Below, piece after piece: positions 7,634 through 15,337 of a stretch of 16,324 nucleotides of DNA. Position 1 is the first letter of the stretch. Each line of letters starts with the position of its first letter. Where the stretch lies: NCBI GenBank assembly GCA_037625715.1, contig JASJHQ010000030.1, positions 1 to 16,324 of the forward strand, written 5' to 3'. The translations under genes were made by a program, and so were the position numbers. The notes beneath the pieces were generated by a model. The model searched no databases. It was not told the DNA's origin and was given only the letters and a program-made list of their open reading frames with translations. Source of the stretch: JABAYQ01 sp018608925. GTDB lineage: Bacteria; Bacteroidota; Bacteroidia; Flavobacteriales; UBA7312.

Positions 7634-8908
7634 ATGAAATATTTTATCCAACTATTACTAATTTTACCTGTAGCTGCGTTTGCTCAAAAAACCCTGTTTT
7701 TGGGTGCAGTTGCTCATCTAGGAAACGGACAAAAAATAGAATCGTCGGCTATTTCTATGGAAAATGGTACGTTCGATTTTGTGGTTGATGCTACCTCTAT
7801 CCGTATCAATCCCAACGATTTTGACACCATCATCCATGTATATAACCACCACGCATACCCTACTTTTATTTCTACAAATACTACCTTAGGAATAAGCGAA
7901 ATATCTGCAGTAAGAGCATCCAACGACTTTAACGAAACAGGAAACTTCAAGCCCCACGTAAGGTCTTTAATAGCCTTCAATGCTGAGAGTAAAATTATCC
8001 CTACCATTCGTACTAATGGGGTTTTATTGGCACAGGTTAGTCCACAAGGCGGAACCATAAGCGGTACTTCATCGGTAATGAAATTAGACGGCTGGAACTG
8101 GGAAGATGCAGCTCAAAAACAAGACGACGGAATACACCTCAACTGGCCAAGTTATTTTAGACAAACAGGCTGGTGGGCAGAACCGGGAGACATCGTAAAA
8201 ACCGACAACTACACCAAAAAAACACTGGAGCTAAAGCAATACCTTGTTAAAGCCCAAGCCTATTACAAGAGCAACTCTTCTAAAGTAGACATCGAAATGG
8301 AAGCTATGACAGGTATTTTTGATGGCACCAAACACGTCTACATCCATGCCAATCTAAAGAGAGAAATGATGGATGCTGTTTTGATGGCTCAAGAGTTTGA
8401 TCTGAAAACAATTGTTATTGTAGGAGCAAAAGAAGCACACCTAATAAGCGACTTCCTTTCTCAAAACAATATCATGGTTTTACTAGATAGAATCCACCGA
8501 CTACCACGTACTCAAGACGAAGACGTTTACTTGCCTTACAAACAAGCAGCTTTGCTAGACCAAGCAGGAATAAAATTCGGCTTTTGCTACCAAGGAGATA
8601 TGGAAGCGATGGGACAAAGAAACTTGCCTTTCTCTGCCGGAACTGCAGTAGCTTACGGGCTAGATTACGAAAAGGCGGTATCGGCACTTAGCCTTAACAT
8701 TGCTCAAATGTTGGGTATCGACAAAGAGGTAGGGTCTTTAGAAAGTGGTAAAGAAGCAACCTTCTTTATCTCGGAAGGAGATGCTTTAGATATGATGGGT
8801 AATAAAGTGGTAAGGGCGTACATTCAGGGTAAGAGTGTAGATCTAGACAACCACCAAAAACAACTCGATCGTAAGTACAGAAAAAAATACGGACTAGAAG
8901 TAAACTAG
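7634..8908 (+). CDS. Exported amidohydrolase-family protein with degenerate metal site
   Basis: A 424-aa protein with signal peptide MKYFIQLLLILPVAAFAQ. The overall plan is amidohydrolase/COG1228-like: an N-terminal small beta domain, HAYPTFISTNTTLGISE where active members have PGFIDxHxH, GGTISGTSSVMKLDGWNWEDAA in the middle, and a C-terminal ALSLNIAQMLGIDKEVGSLESGKEATFF block typical of the family. The HxH pair is replaced by Asn82-Thr-Thr84 and I see no substitute HxH, so hydrolysis by the canonical mechanism is doubtful. It follows the 1007-aa paralogue after 12 bases and is surely in the same operon. Working as a structural partner of the active unit is an inference. The stop overlaps the trpS stop. 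Confidence 0.8.
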   Translation: MKYFIQLLLILPVAAFAQKTLFLGAVAHLGNGQKIESSAISMENGTFDFVVDATSIRINPNDFDTIIHVYNHHAYPTFISTNTTLGISEISAVRASNDFNETGNFKPHVRSLIAFNAESKIIPTIRTNGVLLAQVSPQGGTISGTSSVMKLDGWNWEDAAQKQDDGIHLNWPSYFRQTGWWAEPGDIVKTDNYTKKTLELKQYLVKAQAYYKSNSSKVDIEMEAMTGIFDGTKHVYIHANLKREMMDAVLMAQEFDLKTIVIVGAKEAHLISDFLSQNNIMVLLDRIHRLPRTQDEDVYLPYKQAALLDQAGIKFGFCYQGDMEAMGQRNLPFSAGTAVAYGLDYEKAVSALSLNIAQMLGIDKEVGSLESGKEATFFISEGDALDMMGNKVVRAYIQGKSVDLDNHQKQLDRKYRKKYGLEVN

Positions 8909-9873
8909 TAACCTACTTTCGTTCGTACTCTATTTAAAACCTCATCGGCAATTACTTTGGCTTTTTGAGCCCCTTTTTGCAATTCTGCTTCTATTAAATC
9001 AGGATTGCTCATAAAGTGGTCAAACTTGGTTCTTTGCTCTCCAAAGCGTTCCATAATACATTCGAAAAGCGCTTGTTTGGCATGGCCATAACCATAATTA
9101 CCAGCTAAGTATTTTGCTTTCATCTCTTGGCATTGCTCCTGTGTAGCCAACAAACGGTAAAGGCTATATACATTACAGCTCTCTGGCTCTTTAACCTCTT
9201 CCAGTCCTTTGCTATCGGTTTGGATAGACATAATTTGCTTGCGCAACTTTTTCTCAGGCAAGAAAATATCGATGAAGTTGTTATACGATTTGCTCATCTT
9301 CTGACCGTCGGTTCCCGGAATTGTCATTACTCTTTTATCAATTTTAACTTCAGGCAAAACAAAGGTATCGCCATAAACATGGTTAAAAGCCCCGGCAATA
9401 TCTCTAGTCATTTCTAGGTGCTGGCCTTGGTCTTTTCCTACAGGAACAATTTGGGCGTCGTAGAGCAAAATATCGGCAGCCATTAGTACTGGGTAAGTAA
9501 ACAAACCGGAGTTTACATCCGACAAACGATCGGACTTATCTTTAAAAGAATGGGCGTTTTTAAGCATCGGAAAAGGAGTAAAACAATTCAAAAACCAAGT
9601 CAGTTCGCATACCTGACTGACATCGGACTGGCGATAAAAAATATTGTTATCGGTATCGAAACCGAAAGCCAACCATGTAGCAGCCGTTGCCAAAGTATTA
9701 TTTTTAAGGGTTTGAGGGTCTCTAACAGTGGTTAAAGAGTGAAAATCTGCAATAAAAAACAGACTCTGATTGTCCGGATTTTTAGATAATTCGATTGCAG
9801 GAACAATCGCACCCAAAATATTTCCTAGGTGAGGAATGCCCGTACTCTGAATGCCTGTTAAAACTCTTGCCAT
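8905..9873 (-). CDS. trpS: Tryptophanyl-tRNA synthetase
   Basis: A 322-aa class I aminoacyl-tRNA synthetase that charges tRNA(Trp). I start at ATG 9871-9873 (MARVLTGIQSTGIPHLGN), since the family begins with a strand leading into the HIGH-like motif; a 14-residue extension from 9915 is possible but unlikely. The HIGH motif is PHLGN (14-18) and the KMSKS loop is intact at 192-196. VPVGKDQGQHLEMTRDIA (143-161) is the tryptophan-binding region typical of TrpRS. The length fits bacterial TrpRS. It is transcribed alone and its TAG shares CTAG (8905-8908) with the stop of the convergent amidohydrolase gene. Its promoter is probably within 9874-9952, but I see no good TAnnTTTG on this strand. Confidence 0.97.
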   Translation of the reverse strand: MARVLTGIQSTGIPHLGNILGAIVPAIELSKNPDNQSLFFIADFHSLTTVRDPQTLKNNTLATAATWLAFGFDTDNNIFYRQSDVSQVCELTWFLNCFTPFPMLKNAHSFKDKSDRLSDVNSGLFTYPVLMAADILLYDAQIVPVGKDQGQHLEMTRDIAGAFNHVYGDTFVLPEVKIDKRVMTIPGTDGQKMSKSYNNFIDIFLPEKKLRKQIMSIQTDSKGLEEVKEPESCNVYSLYRLLATQEQCQEMKAKYLAGNYGYGHAKQALFECIMERFGEQRTKFDHFMSNPDLIEAELQKGAQKAKVIADEVLNRVRTKVGY

Positions 9874-9936
9874 AATAATATTGGTATAAATGAATGGTAA
9901 AAATAAGAATTGCATTAAATAAGTCGCCTATTTAAT

Positions 9937-9944
9937 TATTTTTG
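9937..9944 (+). promoter_or_regulatory. Candidate Bacteroidota -7 box (TATTTTTG)
   Basis: TATTTTTG matches TAnnTTTG exactly and lies 8 bases before the ATG of the acyltransferase gene. A TTG at 9910-9912 is 24 bases upstream, slightly beyond the usual spacing. The resulting leader would be only a few bases, so this is either a near-leaderless promoter or a chance match in AT-rich DNA. Confidence 0.3.
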
Positions 9945-9952
9945 TTTGATAA

Positions 9953-10681
9953 ATGAAAACCCTAAAAAGCATACTAAGTTTAATTTGGAGAACGTGGTTT
10001 CTAATCACTTTTGTTGTCCCTTATCTGCTTACATTGCCTTTTACGCTCTTGCTAACTACTAGCACGCGCTTTTATCCTATTCTATATTTCTTACTTCATT
10101 ACATTAGTAAAGGAATGTTTTACGCAAGTGCCATAATTCCTAAAATAGAGAAAGACGCCAAGCTCGAGCCCAATACCCAATATATATTTTGCTCCAACCA
10201 CTCCTCTATTCTCGATGTTCCTTTTATGTTTTTAATAAGCAAAAAGCCCATCTCTTTTATAGGAAAAGAGTCTTTGGCTAAGATTCCTATTTTTGGTTAT
10301 TACTACCGTACCTTTAACGTTTTAGTAAACCGAAAAAGCTTGAGAGATTCTTATATGGCCTTTCAAAAAGCAGGACAGCAAATAAAAGAAGGAAAGAATA
10401 TGGTTATTTTTCCAGAGGGAGGAATAGTAGATAATAAAGTACGCCTATCTCGTTTTAAAAACGGACTATTCCGATTGGCAATTGAGCAAAATATTACAAT
10501 AATTCCTATTACCTTTGCAGACAACCATAGCATCTTTCCGTCTTCCTATACAAAAGGGAGGCCAGGCAAGGCTAGAGTCTTTATTCATAAGGGAGTAAAG
10601 CCACAAAACAAAGACGTAGAAACACTAAAGCAAGAAGTGTATAATATAATCGATCAACAACTAATTAAGTATGAAAATTGA
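9953..10681 (+). CDS. plsC: 1-acyl-sn-glycerol-3-phosphate acyltransferase (PlsC-like)
   Basis: A 242-aa membrane-associated acyltransferase. The N-terminus holds one or two hydrophobic segments (about 9-60). The catalytic NHxxxxD motif is N82-H83-SSIL-D88, and FPEGG (153-157) is the second conserved block, which contributes to phosphate binding. This family transfers an acyl chain to lysophosphatidate to make phosphatidate, the precursor of membrane phospholipids. Length and spacing are typical. Related acyltransferases act on other lysolipids, so the exact substrate is inferred. The gene overlaps gatC by 11 bases and heads a three-gene operon with a putative promoter just upstream. Confidence 0.88.
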   Translation: MKTLKSILSLIWRTWFLITFVVPYLLTLPFTLLLTTSTRFYPILYFLLHYISKGMFYASAIIPKIEKDAKLEPNTQYIFCSNHSSILDVPFMFLISKKPISFIGKESLAKIPIFGYYYRTFNVLVNRKSLRDSYMAFQKAGQQIKEGKNMVIFPEGGIVDNKVRLSRFKNGLFRLAIEQNITIIPITFADNHSIFPSSYTKGRPGKARVFIHKGVKPQNKDVETLKQEVYNIIDQQLIKYEN

Positions 10682-10961
10682 TAGCAAACTAGTCGACAAA
10701 TTAGCTCAATTGAGTCAGCTCGAATTCGATGAAAAGGGAAAAACTCAAATGACTAGCGACCTCAATAAAATATTAGCCTTGGTTAATAAACTAGAAGAGC
10801 TAGATACCGAAAACGTAGAGCCATTGGTGTACCTCAACACCGAAACCAATGTTTTGAGAGAAGACCAAGTAGGCCAACACCTTAGTAAAAACGATGCTTT
10901 AAAAAACGGACCCGATAAAGATTCCGATTACTTTAAAGTGCCAACCGTATTAAAAAAATAG
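10671..10961 (+). CDS. gatC: Asp/Glu-tRNA amidotransferase subunit C
   Basis: A 96-aa GatC protein, the small subunit that wraps around GatA and GatB in the GatCAB amidotransferase. The complex converts Glu-tRNA(Gln), and in some organisms Asp-tRNA(Asn), to the amidated form. Family features are the start VDKLAQLSQLEFDE, the helix MTSDLNKILALVNKLEELDTENVEPL, the segment LREDQV (about 62-67) and the C-terminal block FKVPTVLKK. The length is normal. The start lies inside the end of plsC, 11 bases overlapping, so translation is probably coupled. gatA and gatB are not in this window, as is common where gat genes are scattered. Confidence 0.95.
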   Translation: MKIDSKLVDKLAQLSQLEFDEKGKTQMTSDLNKILALVNKLEELDTENVEPLVYLNTETNVLREDQVGQHLSKNDALKNGPDKDSDYFKVPTVLKK

Positions 10962-10964
10962 AAT

Positions 10965-11510
10965 ATGAAATTTGTAAAGTACCTAGTATTTACCTTCGCC
11001 ATCTTTTGTGCTGTCGCATTCTTATTGCCTAAAGACCGATACGTAAGCCGTTCTGTAGAAATAGAAAAAGAAATTGATGTTGTTTTTGATCAGGTAAATA
11101 CCCTCAAAAATTGGGAAAACTGGTCGGCATGGAGCGTTAGCGATTCCAATACCGTTTACCAATACTCCAAACAAGAGTCGGGAAAAAATGCTTGGCAAAG
11201 CTGGAGCAGCCAAAGTATAGGAGAAGGAAAACTTACTATTGTAGAGTCTAAAAACAACCAACTTATCGAAACTAGCCTCGACTTTTACGACCAAGGAAAA
11301 GGAGCAGGAAAGTGGGAATTCTCTCAAAGAAAAGGCATCACAACCGTAAAATGGACCTACCACGCAAACATGGGATATAACCCACTTGCGAGATGGATAG
11401 GCTTGTTCATAGATGGCATGTTAGGCCAGTCTTTGGAGCAAAGCCTGCAATCTTTACAACAATATTGCAGCTCTCTTTCCCTAGATGAAACACTAGAGAT
11501 AGAGCTATAA
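10965..11510 (+). CDS. Membrane-anchored SRPBCC family protein
   Basis: A 181-aa protein. Residues 4-21 (VKYLVFTFAIFCAVAFLL) form a single N-terminal membrane segment or uncleaved signal anchor. The rest fits the SRPBCC/polyketide-cyclase fold: RSVEIEKEIDVVFDQVNTLKNW at the first strand and helix, the Trp-rich WENWSAW (about 50-56), KWEFSQRKGITTVKWTYH in the later strands, and a long C-terminal helix (IGLFIDGMLGQSLEQSLQSLQQY). The fold binds hydrophobic ligands, but no ligand is predictable here. It lies three bases after gatC and ends the operon. No clear T-rich terminator hairpin follows. I am fairly sure of the fold; the role is unknown. Confidence 0.8.
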   Translation: MKFVKYLVFTFAIFCAVAFLLPKDRYVSRSVEIEKEIDVVFDQVNTLKNWENWSAWSVSDSNTVYQYSKQESGKNAWQSWSSQSIGEGKLTIVESKNNQLIETSLDFYDQGKGAGKWEFSQRKGITTVKWTYHANMGYNPLARWIGLFIDGMLGQSLEQSLQSLQQYCSSLSLDETLEIEL

Positions 11511-11690
11511 AAACCCTTCTGTCACAGAAAGAAACCAACTCATACTAAAATAACTACCACTTCATCGTCTTTTCTGCCGTAGTCGGAAAATAAGACTTGA
11601 CTTTGTCGTTTATTATTCGCTAGCTTTACAAAGCGCGTTTCCTCAGCCTTAACTTAGGTTTAAGTATTAATTATTAAAAACTAAGTTATT
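11511..11690. other. 180-base intergenic region before the surface-protein locus
   Basis: No gene or RNA is recognisable here. It holds a perfect 13-base palindrome, TTCTGTCACAGAA, at 11517-11529, just after the SRPBCC stop, whose one-base centre is too tight for a hairpin and would suit a protein-binding site. Near the far end is the inverted repeat listed separately. TAGGTTTA (11655-11662) is one base off the TAnnTTTG box and might be the promoter of the next gene. Confidence 0.5.
11650..11688 (+). promoter_or_regulatory. Inverted repeat in the leader of the beta-helix gene
   Basis: TAACTTAG (11650-11657) and CTAAGTTA (11681-11688) are perfect 8-base complements separated by 23 AT-rich bases, ending two bases before the ATG at 11691. 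If transcribed it could fold and hide the start region; as DNA it could be an operator. AT-rich leaders give such repeats by chance, so confidence is low. Confidence 0.3.
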
Positions 11691-14546
11691 ATGAAAAAAA
11701 AATTACTCTTATTATGTTGTTTTTGTTTATTGCAGACAACATTTAGTCAAATAGTTCCACCCCAAGAAAATTGGCTAGTACGCAATATTACAGCAGACAA
11801 ATTAGGGCCGCAATCTTATGCTGTACCTACTCAATTTGGAACAGCTTGCATTTATGATTCTCATGAGTTTACACTCGTACCTCCTAATTCTTCTCCTGAG
11901 GATGTAGAATTTGATGTCATATTTACTTTTACAGCACCCTCTGGAGCCCAAAATATAGTTAACTATAGTTACCCTAGTATTTTAACTTTCCAATTTATAG
12001 AAGGTGGCACGTATGAAATGGTAATAAGCACCCCATTTGTAGGTGCAGTTTTCCATATAGAAGTCTTCGACACCAACCCAATTATCACTGCTAGTCCCGG
12101 ATCAACAATTTACCAAGGACAAGAGTTAAACTTATCCACTAACATCACTAATCTCAATAACATTATTTGGTATTTGGACGATGGGAGTCTAAATTCTGGT
12201 GCAGAAATCAATCATTTGTATGGGGAAGCAGGAGTTTATGAAGTAGCCTTAAATACTTCCTTTCAAGATCAAGACGGAACAACATCCTGTACAGGAAATG
12301 CAACTAAAACTATTACGGTTTTAGAAAATGCACCAACCATTGAATATGAAGGAGCTTGTATTGACCAATTCGCACAGCTAACAGCAAGCAGTCCTTACGA
12401 ACCAGCAGTTGCTTCATGGCAATGGTTAATAAATGGCTACACCTATTATGGACAAACAGCTGATGTTTACATAAGTAGCATCAATTTTGACATCGATGCA
12501 AGCGTTACAACTTTCGATTCTCAAGGTAATGTTATAGCAACTACAACAACTAGTTTCCAATCAATGGCTACATCTGTGCCTACCCCTATAGTTACTGGGA
12601 ACTTTAATAATTGTGACAATCAAACCTATAGTTATGCTAATTTTTCTCCTAGCTATGGGGAGAATAATGTAGCGTGGTATGTTAATGGTGGCCAAATTAT
12701 TAGCGAGAGTCCTCAATCCATAGAAATAGACTGGACTGAGGGTGTTATAAATCAATCACTGACTTTAACGCTAACGCTGGAAGACCCTAACTCTGGTTTG
12801 AAATGTTCTGCTACTCTTTACAAAACAATAACCAATTGTTGTATTCAAGATGTAGATTATGTAATGAATGATGGCCAAAATATTGAGGATTTGATTGCAT
12901 TAAACGGGAGCCCTATTCTAAACAATAAAAGCATCGTTATTTATGGCGATTTTTATCCTTCTAATGTCGTTCAAAATCTTGTAGCCAACAATTGCCATTT
13001 TTATATGGCTAGCGAATCTAAAATTTTAATAAGCTCTAACTCTAATAGCACATATGCTTTTGACGTAACAAATAGTGAATTCGAATCATGCGGAGACACT
13101 ATGTGGCAAGGTCTTTTTCTGAGAGATGGAAGAATAAACCTAGAGAATTGTGTTATTTCTGACGCCATAAGAGTAATAGATGCTAGAGGCGCTACGACTG
13201 TGGACATAAGTCCCCAATATTTCCGATTAAAAAATAACACCTTCGAAAATAACTTCGAACACCTTAATGTGGAATATCATATCGATGATAATTCGACAAT
13301 TACTGGAAATCAATTTACTACTTCTGATCCCTTTTTGAAATATCCTTATGCAGAAAGGGTAAGCGCAAGTAATGCCATTAGAGTAAGATATGTTCCCGAA
13401 TTAAATATTGGGGAAATGCAGGAAGAACCTAATGTATTAGACAGGGCAGATTTCGGAATCTACAACCGATTTTCTGAAATAAATGTTCGAAATAATATTA
13501 TTAAAAATTTGCCAGGATATTTGCCTGACACCTATGGTGTCCAACAGTTTGTAGGTACCGCTATTTTTTGTTATTCGGTAGATTATATGCCAGTAAGCTC
13601 TGTAATAGAGCACAACCAAATACTTAATAATATTATAGGAATTGATGCCCATAGAACAAGCCTATATGCCAGAGAAAACTACTTAGAAGGCAATTATACC
13701 GGAGTAAGATCGTCCTATTTAAACAACAGGACTGTAATAGTGGAAAAAAACCAATTTTATCGCAACACCTTGGGTATAAATACATTTGTTACAGGAGGTG
13801 GAATTATCCGATACAGATACAATAAGTTTGACCTTGGGTACACTGCAATATCTCTTCATGCCGCTCCATTCTTAGGGCCACCATTATCTAGCTCCGCAAG
13901 TTCTCTTGTGTCAAGAAACTGTATTTATGACCATACAGGAGCAGGGATATACACTAGAGGATTGGTTAATAATACTATCAGCAGAAACTTTATTCACAGT
14001 ATGTGGGGAACAGGAATATCGCTGGTAGAATCTCCAAAAACTAACGTTACAAGTAACGCCATATACGGACAAGGATCTAACGTTAGTATATCAGCAGGAT
14101 TACACGCTACCTTTTCGGCTTTGAGTGTTATTAGATACAACTTAGTAAGAAACGCCAATAGAGGAATGCAGTTTACCAAAAACAACAATGGTACTGTCTT
14201 GCAAAACAATATGTTGAGAAATACAAAATATGGAATCTATCTTTTTAATGACGGAATAATAGGGTCACTAGGAAACCAAAACATAGTATCCGATAACCAT
14301 TGGTATGGCGATTATTATGACCCAGACAGATACCATTTATTCGCCAACAATAGCGATGGTGAGCAATCTCCTTTCTACCACCGAAACGGATCCCCATTTC
14401 ACCCATATAAAAGTGGAAATATGGGATCTTTTTCAACACAAATCCCTGCCATTGGGGTATACTACCCTAACAACAATCCTAATACAAGCTTCAACTTCGC
14501 GCAGCCTAATGATTGCAATCCCCCCCTACAATTGGAATTGGTGTAG
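11691..14546 (+). CDS. Exported beta-helix protein, frame ends at a C7 tract before its sorting domain
   Basis: A 951-aa reading frame. Signal peptide MKKKLLLLCCFCLLQTTFSQ (1-20). A PKD-like domain occupies about 125-210, with YLDDGSLNSG and HLYGEAGVYEVAL. A second Ig/PKD-like region runs to about 385. From about 395 to 905 there is a right-handed beta-helix of NosD/pectate-lyase type, with repeated N-x-I/F turns such as NNIIKNLPGY, HNQILNNIIG and RNFIHSMWGTG. Such proteins usually bind or cleave polysaccharides at the cell surface, though no catalytic residues are evident. The frame ends at TAG 14544-14546, right after seven Cs (14520-14526), while the expected T9SS sorting domain continues in the -1 frame. 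The authentic product may therefore be 11691-15337, 1215 aa. As written, this protein would reach the periplasm without a sorting signal. Confidence 0.85.
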   Translation: MKKKLLLLCCFCLLQTTFSQIVPPQENWLVRNITADKLGPQSYAVPTQFGTACIYDSHEFTLVPPNSSPEDVEFDVIFTFTAPSGAQNIVNYSYPSILTFQFIEGGTYEMVISTPFVGAVFHIEVFDTNPIITASPGSTIYQGQELNLSTNITNLNNIIWYLDDGSLNSGAEINHLYGEAGVYEVALNTSFQDQDGTTSCTGNATKTITVLENAPTIEYEGACIDQFAQLTASSPYEPAVASWQWLINGYTYYGQTADVYISSINFDIDASVTTFDSQGNVIATTTTSFQSMATSVPTPIVTGNFNNCDNQTYSYANFSPSYGENNVAWYVNGGQIISESPQSIEIDWTEGVINQSLTLTLTLEDPNSGLKCSATLYKTITNCCIQDVDYVMNDGQNIEDLIALNGSPILNNKSIVIYGDFYPSNVVQNLVANNCHFYMASESKILISSNSNSTYAFDVTNSEFESCGDTMWQGLFLRDGRINLENCVISDAIRVIDARGATTVDISPQYFRLKNNTFENNFEHLNVEYHIDDNSTITGNQFTTSDPFLKYPYAERVSASNAIRVRYVPELNIGEMQEEPNVLDRADFGIYNRFSEINVRNNIIKNLPGYLPDTYGVQQFVGTAIFCYSVDYMPVSSVIEHNQILNNIIGIDAHRTSLYARENYLEGNYTGVRSSYLNNRTVIVEKNQFYRNTLGINTFVTGGGIIRYRYNKFDLGYTAISLHAAPFLGPPLSSSASSLVSRNCIYDHTGAGIYTRGLVNNTISRNFIHSMWGTGISLVESPKTNVTSNAIYGQGSNVSISAGLHATFSALSVIRYNLVRNANRGMQFTKNNNGTVLQNNMLRNTKYGIYLFNDGIIGSLGNQNIVSDNHWYGDYYDPDRYHLFANNSDGEQSPFYHRNGSPFHPYKSGNMGSFSTQIPAIGVYYPNNNPNTSFNFAQPNDCNPPLQLELV

Positions 14547-15337
14547 GCATTGGCGTTGGTGTAGGTGTTGGTGTAGTAGGACCCTCTCCTTTGGTAAAAT
14601 ATATCAACTCTATTTACTCGCAATGGAGCGACGACTACAATCCTAGTATATTTATTCAGCACCAACAACTGCTTCGTTGGTTGCGCGCAGAACCGTATTT
14701 GTTAGAAAACCGCCCAGACCTTCAGGCCTTTATGCAGGAAGCGAAGTTGAGCCCTGTTTATACAGTACAAAGAGCTTTAGAACTTTCGGCACAAGGCGAG
14801 CACCAAGAAGCTCTTGAGCTAATAAATGAAGTGCCTAATGACAACGATATTTTGGCTAACGATAGAGAAATCTATTCCAATTACATTAGTACCGCCGGAC
14901 TCGATAATGGCTTAAGAAGACTTGACCCAAATTTAGTTCTTCGCTTAAGGGAACTTGCTCGCCTATGCCCTTTCACCCACAGAACTTCGGTTTATTTGGC
15001 AAGATCGATGGCACGCTTTTTCGATACCGAATGGGCAAACTATCGCAACGAATGCGAACAGGGAACCCCATGGGCGGGTGCTAAACTAGCACAACAAAAT
15101 AGCCCTACCAAGCTATACCCCAACCCTACTAGCGGAGATATGTTTGTAGAGTCGGCTAAAGGCCATAAGGCAATAATGCTCGATGTTTTAGGAAGGGTAC
15201 TTCACACTCAAGAAATATACCCAAACAACAAAAACCTAATTAATCTAAACCATATAGAGCAAGGAAACTACATTTTGCATATTAAGGATAAAGAAGGAAA
15301 CCAAATAGAAGCAAAATCTTTTATTAAAATAAGATGA
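14513..15337 (+). CDS. C-terminal module with T9SS type A sorting domain, out of frame with its beta-helix partner
   Basis: The frame is open from a TTG at 14513 but has no convincing start and no signal peptide, so it is best read as the continuation of the 11691 gene after a one-base frame change at the C7 tract. In order it encodes a Gly/Val linker (IGIGVGIGVGVGVGVVG), about 165 residues of mostly helical sequence I do not recognise (SIYSQWSDDYNPSIF, LQAFMQEAKLSP, LELSAQGEHQEALELI), and a T9SS type A sorting domain of about 75 residues starting at KLYPNPTSGDMFVES and ending NYILHIKDKEGNQIEAKSFIKIR. The sorting domain directs outer-membrane translocation and surface attachment of cargo. Its stop overlaps the next gene's ATG. 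Independent translation would yield a protein that could not leave the cytoplasm. Confidence 0.75.
   Translation: MQSPPTIGIGVGIGVGVGVGVVGPSPLVKYINSIYSQWSDDYNPSIFIQHQQLLRWLRAEPYLLENRPDLQAFMQEAKLSPVYTVQRALELSAQGEHQEALELINEVPNDNDILANDREIYSNYISTAGLDNGLRRLDPNLVLRLRELARLCPFTHRTSVYLARSMARFFDTEWANYRNECEQGTPWAGAKLAQQNSPTKLYPNPTSGDMFVESAKGHKAIMLDVLGRVLHTQEIYPNNKNLINLNHIEQGNYILHIKDKEGNQIEAKSFIKIR
14520..14526 (+). other. C7 homopolymer at the frameshift point
   Basis: Seven consecutive Cs in the context AAT CCC CCC CTA. In the upstream frame this runs to a TAG at 14544. With eight Cs, or a -1 ribosomal slip here, the reading becomes AAT CCC CCC CCT ACA and enters the downstream frame. It is the longest C run I noticed in the window, and C runs are rare in this AT-rich DNA. 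Confidence 0.85.
14531..14581 (+). repeat. Imperfect hexanucleotide repeat encoding a Gly/Val linker
   Basis: Successive six-base units of the type ATTGGA, ATTGGT, GTAGGC, GTTGGT and GTAGGT encode alternating Ile/Val and Gly residues in the downstream frame. It starts four bases after the C7 tract. Unit number could change by slippage without altering frame. It probably acts as a spacer between the beta-helix and the helical/sorting module. Confidence 0.8.

Noticed and set aside
8893..8909. ACTAG...CTAGT as a terminator between the convergent amidohydrolase and trpS genes
   Set aside because: A five-base stem without a T-run is too weak to call.
9874..9915. Fourteen-residue N-terminal extension of TrpRS
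   Set aside because: TrpRS proteins begin close to the HIGH-like motif, as from ATG 9873; the extension is AT-rich leader sequence.
11623..11634. GCTTTacAAAGC symmetric element
   Set aside because: Five-base arms with a two-base centre are expected often by chance in AT-rich DNA and it is not placed at a promoter or start.
14305..14646. Open frame of 113 codons on the plus strand across the C7 tract
   Set aside because: It lies in a third frame overlapping the well-supported beta-helix and T9SS frames, and its product (WCRHWRWCRCWC) is a readout of the hexamer repeat.
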